Source of the DNA: Gordius sp. MW1 | Lineage: Eukaryota > Nematomorpha > Gordioida > Gordea > Gordiidae | Assembly (NCBI GenBank): GCA_964036665.1 | Contig: OZ038530.1 | Location: 19,366,001 to 19,430,000 of the forward strand | Length of the DNA: 64,000 nt | Direction of reading: 5' to 3' | Shown: positions 13,480-25,700 of the stretch, in pieces | How the letters are laid out: each line of letters starts with the position of its first letter | Position numbering within the stretch: the stretch's first letter is position 1 | Made by a program: the position numbers and the translations under genes | The notes under the pieces: generated by a model | Told to the model about the DNA's origin: nothing | The model's input: the letters and a program-made list of their open reading frames with translations, nothing else | The model's database searches: none

Positions 13480-14120
13480 TAATATATATAGGTCAATATT
13501 AATGAACAAATAGATATCATTTAATTATATCTTTCAATCATGTTTACAAGTTGTTTAATTGAATATTTAAAACGTTAATTTATATAGTTAGAGATTATAA
13601 TCTAAGCTGGCAATCATATAATGGTTTTAAATATTAATTAGAGCTTTGTATTAACAAATGTTTAATTATCTGAGTGCCCTCTTATACCTCTAAATTCGTG
13701 CGGTTAAATTGAATATTTAGAATAAATTGATATAGTTAGAATATTATCTAAGCAGGTGAACTTATAATTAATTAAATAATTAAAACTTAACATTAACAAA
13801 TGAATAGCTATAATCCTAGTGCCATCTTATACCTCTGAATGCCTAAAGTTGTTAATTCAATATTTAGAATAAATTAATGTAGGAAAGTATTTTCTAAGCA
13901 GGTGAACGTAATAAATTATTATATAAAGCTTAACATTAACAAAGGAATAGATATAATCATTTTATACCACTAGATTCATGTTTAAAAAGTTACATTGAAT
14001 ATTTAAAACAATTAATATAGTTATAGAGTAAAGCAGGTGAACATATAATATATTAAATTATTATATAAAGATTAACATTAATAAATGAATAGATCTCATT
14101 CAAGTGCTATCTTGTTTAAA
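13480..14120. repeat. Tandem repeat, unit about 140-150 bp, about 4.3 copies
   Basis: Four diverged units share ordered phrases: ATTAACAAATGAATAG, then TTATACCTCTAAATTC, then TTGAATATTTAGAATAA and CTAAGCAGGTGAAC. Starts of the first phrase fall near 13,498, 13,645, 13,793, 13,935 and 14,075, giving a period of 140-148 bp. Divergence between units suggests an old minisatellite. No coding potential. Confidence 0.85.
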
Positions 14121-14719
14121 ATTCTGACAATTTGTTTATCAAATTATCCCTCATCTGGCTTGTCATATATAGGTATGAGGAGAACACAGGTTTTCTCTTT
14201 CTTTCTGGGACCTGCCACTAGATAAATAAATATAAGTTTACTATTTGTTAAAAAATACATATTTTATGAAGATGAATGAAATATAAAAAAGCTAAGTAGT
14301 ATAAATATCAAAAAATACCTCTATGCCTTGTGTTCATTTAAACAGTAACATTTAGTATTTGTGGAGTTTTAGTAGGGACACGTATTAAAGGATGTCTATA
14401 GTTGTATTATTAGTTGTCGTCATGTCAAACTGGATTCTTTTTTCATTTAACCACCTAAATTTAATGTAAAAATTAATTTAAAAATATTATAATCTTACCA
14501 CTTATCCGATTTCAAGCATTTAACCAATTTTCACTTATAAGTAGATTTAGCGTAAATTTTAGGCAATGTGTTCGAAAAATCGCGGTTATTTAACATTTAT
14601 AAATATTACCATTTATCCGATTCTCGCGGGAACCGGTCAAAGGAGCACAGAAATAGGAGCGAAACTCGTCATGATTGCTCAGATTTACTCAGGGTTTTTT
14701 GATATGGTGAATTTGAATT

Positions 14720-15115
14720 TGTAACAAGTAATATATACATAAATTTTTAGGGAATTTATTGGAACTTATCTCATATTATTCATCAGAATTTAACATATTG
14801 TCTTAGCACAAAATATTTTATATTAACATGTCCTAGTGAAATCATAACAAGTAAATATATGAATATATAAAGTTTTTATTGGAACATTTCTTATCATGTA
14901 TATCAGAATTTAACATATTGTTTTACTTATCCTGATGTTATACTTATAATAAAAGTCATTTATGTATGGAAAGATTTTATTGTATAATTTAGCACTTATA
15001 TTTTTTAAATACCAACTATGGATATTTATAAAATTACATATTTTATTAATCCTGATGTTTTTTCATACTTATAATTAAATTCAATCATGTATGAAAAGAT
15101 TTTATTGTATCATTT
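14720..15115. repeat. Two adjacent duplicated segments, unit about 120 bp
   Basis: AACAAGTAATATAT and TCAGAATTTAACATATTGT occur twice about 118 bp apart (14,720 and 14,838). Immediately after, CCTGATGTT with GATTTTATTGTAT occurs twice about 119 bp apart (14,932 and 15,051). This is the same period with different sequence, so it is possibly one 4-part tandem array that has drifted. Confidence 0.7.
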
Positions 15116-15621
15116 TGTTTATATACATGTGATATAATTGCATGATGTATATTGACATTTTATGAGAAGATATGTTTTTTTAAAAAAATGAGGGACTGAT
15201 TTCTGGATTTGGGTAAGGGTTATTTTAAAATTAATACACCCTTCTTTGTGCAAATTCTTCTTAGAAATAAGTTTGATAGTTTTGCCTTGATTTATTTTCA
15301 ATAAACAAAGTGTGCTCCTTTTTTCCCTGATGAGCTCCTTTGACCCCCACTCATTCTCACTTATACAATATCGACTGTATATATAAAATGCATAACCTAT
15401 ACAACAGAAATATGATAATTAAAAATCTATGATTATATTCTTATTTATATTATCAAAGCTATATATTAATAATGTAAGGAGGTTTTAAAAAGTAATAACA
15501 ATAGTTTAATTCTAGTTAGAAAATATCACAAAACTTTCATTTCACTGGTAAATTAGATTTAAATCATAGTATCCCCCCCCCCCCTTTATTTGCGAACTCT
15601 GCAAACAGCCGGTCCAACTTA

Positions 15622-15873
15622 ATGGTCATCATCCCCTCCATGGCAAATAAAGCAAAGGCCGCAACCCCAGGCACACGGCAATCACTAAAATATTCGTCCC
15701 TCGACACAATATACATTCTTGTAGTGGCAACTACAATTGGAAATTTAGGCACTGAAGCTATCGCTCTACTGAAACAAATTGGAAAAGCGATCTCCAACGT
15801 CTTATTAGATTTGAAGGAGTACTTATCAGGCAAAAGATCACAATGGAAATGGTGCAAAGGCATCTATATTTAA
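15622..15873 (+). pseudogene. Unidentified coding-like fragment next to the gypsy relic
   Basis: An 83-codon frame of unusually balanced composition reads, in its second half, EAIALLKQIGKAISNVLLDL and then KRSQWKWCKG. The less AT-rich block starts abruptly after a poly-C tract at 15,574. An 18-bp part (ATCAGGCAAAAGATCACA) recurs at about 40,921 in a VPS18 intron, which argues for a repeat rather than a host gene. I do not recognise the protein; it may belong to the retroelement that follows. Confidence 0.25.
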
Positions 15874-16646
15874 TAACACAGATGGTGTATTTTATTTGGA
15901 TGCTATTATAATCACATGTGACGAGCATGATTTACGTCTGAATAAGGTGTTATAATAAATTTAAACTAAAGACCTGAGAGTGTCTGCTAAAAAATGTGAT
16001 TTAAGCACTGGCCAAGTAATTTATTTAAGTCATGTAATAACCGTTGGTTATATTAAAACTAAATTTAAAAAAATTAACGCTATTAAAAACAAACTAGTAT
16101 CTTTATGGGTTTTAATGAATTATTATGGTCATTGAAAATTATACAAATTATTCCAAAGATAAAGTTTTGTTTAACTGAAAAATCAATGTTATAATTTAAT
16201 TTACTGAAAAATGTTCTATTAATCGATCCAATCCTTAGATGCTTTGATCCTAATAGAGAGCATATTTTTAAAGTTGATGCATCTTATATGGGCATTGGTC
16301 TCATTATGTCAAATTGAAGAGGTAATAGAGCATCCCGTTGTTTATATTTCCCGTAAGCTTACTAAAGCTGATCTTAATTATTCGGTGATAGAAAAAGAGG
16401 CTCTTGACATGTTTTATAAACGTTGTACGGAATATTTTATTGGCAAGGCGTTTACATTATTTACTGATCGGAAGTTATTGGTTTCATCTGATAAAATTAA
16501 CACAGAATTTTTAATGACATCAAGATCGTTATTTATTTTGATATATTTCTCGTTAAAATTAAACTATCGTGACGGTAACGGTAATCGTTTATCGGTGTTT
16601 TGTCGCGTATGAATTCAGACAAATTAGCAGATAGTATCTTTATCTC

Positions 16647-16897
16647 GAATCGGGGTCAAAATAGCAGAAAAAAACAGCAGAATTGGTCAGAACTGGTCAG
16701 AACAAGATTTTAGATAATCAATATATTAGAATTAAATCTCAAATGGGGAGGGAATTTGATGTGCATTTAATCCTAACCCTGACCCTAACCTAAAACGCTG
16801 ACCTAAAACACTAACCCAAACCTTAACCCTCCTGACCAATCTTGATCTGACCAGTTCAATTCTGCAGTTTTTTTTTCTGCTATTTTGACCCGGTCCC
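16647..16897. mobile_element. hAT-type MITE with telomere-like core, inside the gypsy relic
   Basis: The inverted ends share GGGTCAAAATAGCAG and the inner words AGCAGAATTGGTCAGA. They are flanked by a perfect 8-bp duplication, tttatctc (16639-16646 and 16898-16905). The centre holds degenerate CCCTAA-like words (AACCCTGACCCTAACC). The 251-bp element has no coding capacity; the 8-bp duplication points to hAT transposition. Confidence 0.8.
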
Positions 16898-17421
16898 TTT
16901 ATCTCAGCTCCTAATGATGTTAATATATATAAATAACTATTGACCTTAATGATATTATTAAAATCACTGAGTATTATGCTGAATTAACAATCAACACATC
17001 ATAACAGGTGTTAAAAGTATTGATTGCGTTCCTTTTGAATTTAAACATGTAAAAAATGAATTGTATACTGAAGATAATTTAATTAAACGCAACTATAAAT
17101 TATTAATACCATTTGAGCTGCGCAATAGCATTTTAAGCATTTTGCATGAAAAACATGCAGGTATACTAAAAATAAAAGAGCTTGCAATAGTATATATCTG
17201 GAGGCCCGGAATAGCTAGACACCTAGAAGCCTATGTTCGGTATTGTGCTATGTGTAAATTAAATGAGCCATGCCGCATAGAGATAAGAAGGCTAGTTCGC
17301 CTCGTCCAGAGAGTCTCTGGATTGAATTCAGGTAGTTTTATTAGAATTTAATAAAAAAAAGGTATATATTTAGTGGACGCATATTCAGGTTGGACTGAAT
17401 GATTATAGGTTAGGTTTGTAC

Positions 17422-18237
17422 CAGAGGTCAGATTTGTTAGAATTTTTCAGTCCGAACCCGGCTCGGCCCGATTTTATAATTAATCTGCCCGCCCGAGCCC
17501 GCCCGAACCCATCTAAGTGTCCGCCCGGGCCCGCCCGAATCGTTAAAGCTGCCCGAATTGCCCGGCCCGAAATATTAAATTTGCCCGTTAGTCCCGAATT
17601 TGTGAGGTCGCAAACAGAGGTCGGATTTGTTAAAATTTTTCTGCCCAAACCCGGCCCGGTCTAAATTTTTAACTAAATTCCCCGCCTGAACCCTTCTAAG
17701 TGTCCGCTCAGCCATGCCCAAACCATTAAAGCTGCCCGGCCTTATTGATAAAATTTGCCCGTTAGACTAGAAATTATCCAATCCCAAAATCTTTTAACTA
17801 CTATTACAAAATAAGCATTAAATAATGGCATATTGATCAGAACAAAGATGACAATGTTTTATTATTCATAATTATTATGTAAAAATAACAAATCGTCGAC
17901 AATTTCCGGGGATAATCTTTTGATCTTGAGATAAACCAGTTAAACTAATTTATTCGAAATAAAATAAAATTTAATTCTGAAGAAGTTAAAATTAGGATTT
18001 AGGCCATTATATAAACGTACGATAAGGATTTAAGCGATAGAAAAAAATCTAGTCAAATTTATTATGGCCCAAAATTGTTTATAAGCGAATTTTTCTTTTT
18101 TCGAGGAAAATCAATTTGATAAAATTTTTGGCATGCCCGAATTGCCCGAATCTTATCAGCGTGCCCGCCCGGGCCCGTCCGAAAAGTAAAACTTAAGACA
18201 GTTGGCAGCGGGCTGGGCCGGGCATTTCTGACCTCTG
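17422..18237 (+). mobile_element. GC-rich hAT-type MITE, copy 1
   Basis: The ends are CAGAGGTCAGA and the inverse TCTGACCTCTG, flanked by a perfect 8-bp duplication, gtttgtac (17414-17421 and 18238-18245). The interior has long runs of GCCCG/CGGGC words that differ sharply from the AT-rich background, with an AT-rich middle. Open frames within it are produced by the repeat words and are not genes. An inverted second copy lies in a VPS18 intron at 50802-51521. Confidence 0.92.
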
Positions 18238-18360
18238 GTTTGTACACCATATAACTGCTAAGATTACATTAAAATTATAAAAAAAGTTAATCGTTTCTTT
18301 TGGTTTTCCAAAGTTTATAGCAACTGATAACGGAAAGACTTTTGCGAGTGTCTATTCTAA

Positions 18361-21025
18361 AAAAATTGTAGTAATTGGAAGATGGTACATAGTTATATAT
18401 ATTTTTCTTAGCTAGAGATTTCGCTATTTAGCTTAATTTTTTTAAAAATTAGTTAAATGTAACAATGTGGTTGTTTTAAGGTTCCCTCAAGATGGCGATT
18501 TGTATTCCATCAGCTGTTTGAAATTCTATGCTATTAATAGTCTATGATCCCCACATACTCTTGCCAACCTCCAAAATTTGACGATCCCTTTGTAATTACG
18601 ACATTTGAATGAAGGATACAAGTGTCAACTTGAGCCCTCGGTGAAGCTTAGCATAAAAATTATTAAAAACTGTCTAAGCCATTTTTAATATTATCTAGGA
18701 TTAATATCATAAAACGCAAGGAGTACTGTGATTCAAATGTTGTCATAGATGAGAATGATTGATATATAGAATATGATGTTATAGTATGCTACAAGAAAGA
18801 TAAATTATAAAGATATAATGAAAAATCAGTGGATAAATATGCCTTTGATGATTTCGACGTTAGAACTGAATGAAAAGGATAGGAAGACTAAATTGCCTGA
18901 TTTCGCAGTATAAAATGTAGGTAGTATAATTTGCAAATTATGGTGTAGCATAAATAAAATTTGTTTCAATGCTAAAAGACTTGGATATTTTATTTTTCAT
19001 TAGTTTGTTGTTGCGGTATATATCTTGGCAACTACACTTATTTTCGTAACTTTAAAACCATTTATTTCGCTACTTAACGAATAGAAAAAAATGAAAAGCT
19101 TATTTGTGTTCACCATAAACCAATTCTCCTAAAATAGTCTGACCGTTTCCCGGTTGATTTACCAAGACCATAATTTGTCAATTAGTGCAATTTTAGGGAA
19201 AGTCATATTCGTATAATGGCAGGTAGTCACACTTGAACTATTATAGCTTGCTTCATATTAAGCTTTATAACTGGGGCCTTTAGAATTAACGGTCATGTTT
19301 GACTTGCATGAACATCCTACATCAGAAGTTTAAAGCACACTTAGTTAATCTTAAATTACGTTACTTAATAATTACAAGAATAAAGGAGGGCGGAGCTCGG
19401 ATTTAAATTAAGTTGAAAAAAAGTGCTCATAAATTAAAGAAATACTTAAATGGACTCAACATTAAAAAAATCTGCATAAACTTAGAGGTCAGAATAGAGA
19501 GCTTAGGGTTCTTTTTTGATTAAATTCAAAACCACAACAAAAACATACGCCTTATATTCCATATATTACACAAAACAAACAAATGCATAAGAGCAATATA
19601 TAAATCCGATTTAAATATGGAGACCTAAAAAGGTTTTGACTTTTTTATATTCAAAAATTTGATTAAAAAAGCCAATTGTAAATAAATTTAACAATAGTAA
19701 TGGATCACTGGCGATCCGATAACCTTCAAAAGCCCCTCGCTAATTGTTTAAGTTCCAAAAATTTATTTAAAAGGTCAGACTTTTATAACAGGTCCACGTT
19801 CAATTCATATAACTGAAAATAAATTAAGAAAAAAATATTTATGGTTAATTTTGTGCTCAAGGTGTCAAATTTATTAACTTGGTGTCATAAAAGAAATGAA
19901 TATACTTTATAAACATCTAACGAATCGGGGGGGGGGGGGGGGTTGCGACCTCGATTTTTACAAAACTTGTTTTGTGTTTTCCCCAAAATTTACTTTCATC
20001 ATCCATCAATGACCTAAGGCTTTCTCTTCTTTCCCACTCCATAAAAATGAGTAGAGTAGTAGTAATGAACTTTGCGCATAATTTTAGAAGCGACGACAAG
20101 GGCAAAGTTTTGACGATACAGCCTTATGAAAAGCGCCATTGTCTCATAAAAAAAGTTATAAAAACAATCTTGACTGCCTAAATGCCCTGTAGGAAAATGT
20201 AATATAAAAACAGAGTTTATTTGAATAAGTATGGGCGTGGCCAGGTGAGGGAGGAAGGGCCAGATGTTACCCCTTAAACCAAAAAAGACTTTAAAATTAA
20301 AAATTCTGATTAGGATTTTAATTATTCTAATTCAAGTGACTATACCTATGAAAATAAGTGTATTATTTTAAATTTAGAATATCACGGGCGCGTGCCAAAA
20401 TTTTTTTATTAATAACAAATTTACATGGGTTTAATTATTATATAAAAGCGATAGTAAATGCTCTGATTGCTGAAGAGAAGTAATTTTTCCAAAGCTGGTT
20501 ACATAGCGCCTTGAAGTTTCGCATATATTGTACGTACGCTAAGTTTATTTTTGTTACAAAATAAAAGTGTCGAAATTTTTTTGAATTTTTCCTCCTCCTT
20601 GAGAAAATCTTGGCTACGCGCGTGGAATATCTTATTTTGAATTAGTATATACAACCCTGAGCAGCTAAGTTTGTTTAACAGATCATGATTTTAAAATAAA
20701 CTTTTGCAATTTGTAAACTGAAATTAAGTTAGATTATGGGAAAACGATGGCGAATATTTGGTAAAACAAGCAACTACATAAAGTTTATTCGTAATTCATA
20801 AAACTGGCAATTCTTAACATGTAAGCCGAGTTAAAATTTGGCATAAAGCTTAGTAGTTTAAGCCATAATCTGGGAAGATATTGCCATTTTGTTTTAATCA
20901 ATACGTTGTATCGTCGCCTCACAACGTTTACCAAATCAAAACATTTTTTAGCTCTGGGCATGGATTTGAGAGCCAAATAAAAGTGCCATAGCATTAACCT
21001 ATCGCTTTTTTGCGCTAAAACAAAG
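18361..21025. other. Stretch without a recognisable gene
   Basis: It holds a poly-G tract at about 19,927-19,942 and a degenerate element at about 20,228-20,622 whose ends read ATGGGCGTGGCCAGG and CTTGGCTACGCGCGTGG. The latter looks like a diverged member of the GGGCGTAGCC MITE group. No gene is supported. Confidence 0.5.
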
Positions 21026-21033
21026 TGTTTATA

Positions 21034-21174
21034 CATGGGCGTAGCCAGGTTTTGGATTAGGGGGGGGGGGGCAAAACGTTTAAAAGTTCAATCAGGGGGG
21101 GGGGGCAAAACATAAATTTTTCAATTTTTAAGGGTATTTGCATTGAAAAAATCTGCCCCCCGGCTACGCCCATG
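21034..21174. mobile_element. GGGCGTAGCC-family MITE
   Basis: It runs from CATGGGCGTAGCCAGG to GGCTACGCCCATG with a perfect 8-bp target duplication, tgtttata (21026-21033 and 21175-21182). Poly-G arms and GCAAAACG/GCAAAACAT words form the palindromic interior. Confidence 0.93.
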
Positions 21175-21857
21175 TGTTTATATGTGACTTCATATTCGTG
21201 CAAAACCACTAAACCTGTTTTGGGTTGTTATTTTGGCAAGTGAATTAAAGCCAACCTACTTGGCAAATCATAGGTAGATAACGTAATGATAAAAAACATT
21301 AATTAGTAAATGTACTAAAGTTGGCAAAAAGTGATTGAATGTGGCAAAGAGTGGTCGTTATTAAATAAATGTAATATTTTAAGTATAAGAGTAATTACAT
21401 TTTCTATAATTAGAACGCTTTTAAAAAATAGGTAATGTTAAACTAAAAATTATAGTCTATTTTGTTTGCAAAATCATATTTGGTTAATAATTGCAAACAA
21501 TTTAATTAGCCGAAATACCATATTTGTCTTTAGAGATAAGGAAGGTCAAGGTCCCATTTCTTAATTAAATATTTAGTTTGGGAGAGTTAGATCGATATTC
21601 TCGTTTTATACGGCTTTTATAGTTGTTCACAAAAAGTTGACCCAAATCCATATCGTCCATTATAATGAAAATTGTACAAAAATTTATATTTTATAAATTA
21701 TTGGTAGATTAAAAAATATAGTTCCTATGCCAAATATAGATCATCCAACTAAAATTTTTTGAGTGCCTTTAATGAATTTTCCAGCGAAGGACTCGAATTA
21801 AGGCGAGACAATAATATTTTTGTGGGATTGAATAAACTGATCAGATGTACTTCTAAT

Positions 21858-21984
21858 CATGGGGGAAGCCAGAGCCCCTAAATTACAAAAACTCGTCAAA
21901 ATTTATTTTTTGTCCCCCACTCCCTTAAATAAACTTAAAAAATTTTTGCCCCCCCCCCTAATCCAAAACCTGGTTACGCCCATG
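21858..21984. mobile_element. GGGCGTAGCC-family MITE, degenerate
   Basis: The right end reads CCTGGTTACGCCCATG and the left end CATGGGGGAAGCCAG. The flanking 8-mers cttctaat and ctgctaat match at 7 of 8 positions. Confidence 0.75.
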
Positions 21985-22797
21985 CTGCTAATAATGCTCA
22001 TTTTTGTTAACAAAAATTGCAAAGTATGATTTCTCATTTAGTAATCTAAAAATTATTAAATGTGTGCAAAAATCAGAAAAAATACTTTCTTGCAAAATGA
22101 TCCAATTTTGTGTGAAAATGATTTCATTTTATTGCTCCGCGAGCAGGTGAATGGTGTATATAGAGACATCCACGTGCGCGATAGTTTACCCCAAATAATA
22201 ATGAGAGATATTGAATAGTAATTAAATAATTTGTCGCAAAATAAATATTTGACACGTGTATTGTTGATGTAGAATAATTGAGTGTAAGGTGTGTATATAT
22301 GCTATAAAATAAAATGGTTAAACATAAATAAAATGGATCCCTTGTATTACAATAAATAAGGTAAAGTTATTTTTGTCACATCGGAGTAGAAAGTGAATAT
22401 AATAAATAAGTTATATCACGTTTAGGTAAAAGATAGGACATCGAGTTACTTGCAGAGATTATGCGTTACACATTGTTGTAAGATATGTAAAAGTAAGGGT
22501 ACATATTAAATAAATAATTTTTCGCAATAATAATTTTTTCGTTCGTATGATTTGTATTGCGTTCATTCGAAATAAAAGCGATACTACAAAAAATGTCGTA
22601 AAATTTCATTTTTGTTTGGCCCGTGTTAAAAAATCTAGTAAGACGACCAATGGTCAATAAATATTATATTGGGGGAGGGGGTAAAGGTAGTGTAAGGAAT
22701 TTTGGTTTTAAAAACACGACTTTTTTTTTCTTTTCGAGGAATTAGGGAAAAATGTAGCTAGTATCTAATTGAAGGTGAGCAGAACACTAAACGACTA

Positions 22798-25700
22798 TTA
22801 ACAACTTTTTCGACCTTTAGGGGTTACAACGCTTCTTTTGGCACTCCTATTCTTGTAGAAGAATGATATTTTTTGCTTTACGTTTTCTTTGTCACCACCA
22901 CAATTCTCATCCAACACCGTGTTTTGACCATCAAACCGTGGAGCATATTTGGGGCTGAGTGTTTTTTTCAAGGCCCTCTGCTTTTTAACGTTCATAAATT
23001 TGGAGCTGCCCTGGGCTAGATCAGGGGTCGGGCCTTCTTGGTTGGTCACATCGCTCAAATTAGTCCTGTTAAACTCCATGGCGGATGCCCCCTCTTGCAT
23101 CAAATTCTGATGATATTTTGGCATCTATAATATAAACGATAATTACATACTTACTAATTAAATTTTATCGCATATTTGTTTTACTTTGCAGATAAAGCTG
23201 ATTAATCCTTAAAAAATATAAATTGCATAGCAATTAATAGAGATTTAAAAAAATTCTAAATCTATTTGGACACTCTTCTAATCATTATAGACTCTCTGCC
23301 CCATATTTACACAAACTGTGGCTATGATCACATACAAATCAATTTTTCTAAATAATATTATTATCATTTTAATAAAAAGTTTTACATAGAACCCCCCCCC
23401 CTTTGAGTCCGCAAAAAAGAAGGGCGTAAGATGACGTCGGTAAATTATAAAATACCTAACATATGAAAGAAAAGGCATATGACAGCAGATGGAGGCCACC
23501 AACGCCTCATTGAAAAAAGCTTTGTTACTAACAGCTGACCTTTCACTTACTTAAAAAACCATTTGTTATCATTGTAATGGGGAAGGGAGGGGAGTGATGA
23601 ATAATTAAAATGACCCCACATTGTCAACACCTGTGACACAAATGCGCTCATGTATGTTATAACTTATAAAGTAAGTATGGTTATAAGTAGGGAAAATCTA
23701 GTGAAAATACTGTCAAAGGCCCATTAGTAGTTATATCATAAAACTACTAATATATTATAGTTGGTGTCATCGCTTAGGTATTTAAGGCCAAACATTATAT
23801 CCTGTAGAAATTACATATTGGCATCACATAGATTATTCGCCTTTCTAATTTAAAAAATTATTTTGAATTCTATATTTTAATATATTCTGGCATTTTTTCT
23901 CGCGCCTACATGCTATTTAAAGGCGCTATTATTTAGAGATATATAAAACTAAAGTTTAAAATTAAAATAAACCCAAAAATTGCATGACGCAGGTTTGAAA
24001 AATAAAGGTATCCTAAAAATTACCAAATACTTATGTGGTTGTAGTTTTAGTAGCTTCAATACATTGATACCCCTTTTATAAAGACCCAGACCAATATCTC
24101 GATTCACTTCATAGTGCACGCACACTACATGTTTATTTATTTGACCGTCTGAAAACACATCCCGTTTCAGCGGATAAACATCTGGTTAAAATTATTTTTT
24201 AAAAATGACTAAACAGTCTTGAGCCTTCCTAGCATAACGTGTCTCATAAAATTTGCACACTCCGGTAGCCAAATAGGAGGAAATCAGAGAATTACAAATT
24301 GTTCAGGAATACTTTGGAAGAAAAGTGATATTTTTCCTAATTTCTGGACTATGTTTATAATAATTACCCTCACTAATGTGTATATGTAATATCAATTTAG
24401 CAACTACTGACCTCTATTCCGGCTCGGTGAGATATTTTCTTCTTTCCTCCACGACGATCCCGTTTTAACTTTCCAGCAGCTAAGAGGGTGTCATGCCCGT
24501 CAGCTGGTTCGTACTCATCCGCGCCACCAGACGAGGAAATGCTAACTCGTTCCATCGCTTTATCGACCCTTTGCCGACGGGCGGCCTCTCTCAGAGTCAT
24601 GTTATAATTTCTAACCTTGGTTTTTTTGCGATCGCGTCGATCCCAACGATCGTGAAAGTTGAGGTCCAAGTTATCGCGCAAAGATAAATTCATCGGCGAA
24701 TGAATACCCTCGTCGGCGCCATCTTTGCCGGTTAACACCGCGGCTTCAAGGTTCGACGAATCGGGTCGACCTATGAGGTGATTGACATCGGCGTTGCCAT
24801 GACGACGATGGCTGGCGGCGTAAGCAGACAAAGAAGCGTCTTCCCATTGGCCCAGAGGTCGAATTAAGCGAGTTTCCTCTTCGAACAGTCCAGAATCGAA
24901 ATCGTCGTCTGCGAAATTTGAAATTTAAAATAATAATTTTAAGATTATCGGCATATAACAGGAGGGGGTAGCTTCCCGCCCCTTCCAATCCAAAAATGTT
25001 CTAATATAAAATTCTTTTTATATAATTCCAATCATTGTATATAATACATGCTAAAATATAATAGATTAGATTAAATAGAAGTCATAGAGCCACGGATCGA
25101 AATTGTATTGAATTTTACAATTTCCATGGTGTTTTTCTGCTTTATATAGAAAAAAAATTGGGGTCGTGTGTAATTAAGGTATTAAATTTTTATATTATTT
25201 AAGAAATTTGATACCCTCGAGTCCTAAATTACCGAGGGTGGTGGCCACTACCTGGACGAAAATGAAACTGGTGGGTAAATATTTTTCGACTTTCCTTCTT
25301 TCCTTAGAAGAGATGAGGTCGGGGGAGCTGTTAAATTTGGCGAATGTCAAAATCAAAAGAAGATCATTTTGACCCTCATAAGTTATTACCGCCCCCTTTT
25401 TAATTCAAATCCTGGCTACGATCGCTGATATTGTTGACTTAATGTGACAATACGTCTACAAAATACATAAAGCTGAACCAAAAAGCCCGAGAAGCAAAGT
25501 AATAATTTGGACAATAAATTTGTGACCGCCGCTATAGTTTCAAATTAGCTAGTAATTCACACTTTTATGTCTCATATGGGTACGCACATTATATATATAT
25601 TTTTGAACAAAACGCTTGTAAATAAAAAACCCCTTTTATCTCACATATTGAATTATTAGCACCTTTTGCGTAAGGGAAGAGGGCAATTAACTCATAAAAA

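Larger units (their letters stand above)
13160..15378. mobile_element. Putative pogo/Tigger-like noncoding element
   Basis: The left end reads CAGTC followed by a segment ending TAAGTGAGAAT; the inverse of the right end reads CAGTC, then a diverged stretch, then the same TAAGTGAGAAT. Phrases such as CACTTATCCGATT recur inside (14,497 and 14,610 area). CAGT-type ends with internal TAAGTGAGA/CACTTATCCGA words are reminiscent of pogo/Tigger elements. There is no transposase frame and no clean TA duplication at the ends, so the boundaries are tentative. The interior is built of the hairpin and tandem repeats listed separately. Confidence 0.35.
15885..18360 (+). mobile_element. Ty3/gypsy retrotransposon relic, disrupted by two insertions
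   Basis: Domains appear in canonical pol order on the plus strand. First is a reverse-transcriptase palm piece with YLDA in place of YLDD (15,9xx) and SAKKCDLSTG. Next is RNase H (16,255-16,480): KVDASYMGIG, HPVVYISRKLTKADLNYSV and FTLFTDRKLL. The integrase zinc-binding region follows (17,061-17,290; H-x-x-HAG and C-x-x-C in YCAMC), then the integrase core split in two: DAYSGWTE (about 17,375) and IATDNGKTFAS (18,320-18,352). Stops and frameshifts separate the pieces, and no LTRs are visible. A MITE at 16647-16897 separates RNase H from integrase, and a second at 17422-18237 splits the integrase core. This is a dead fossil copy. Confidence 0.88.

Noticed and set aside
17403..17664. Proline/glycine-rich frames on both strands over 17.4-17.7 kb, repeated at 51.3-51.5 kb
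   Set aside because: Both lie in the arms of the GC-rich MITE; the stop-free frames on both strands result from GCCCG words, not from coding selection.
24493..24687. 64-codon plus-strand frame
   Set aside because: Antisense to exon 2 of the TP53INP-like gene at 24412-24908.
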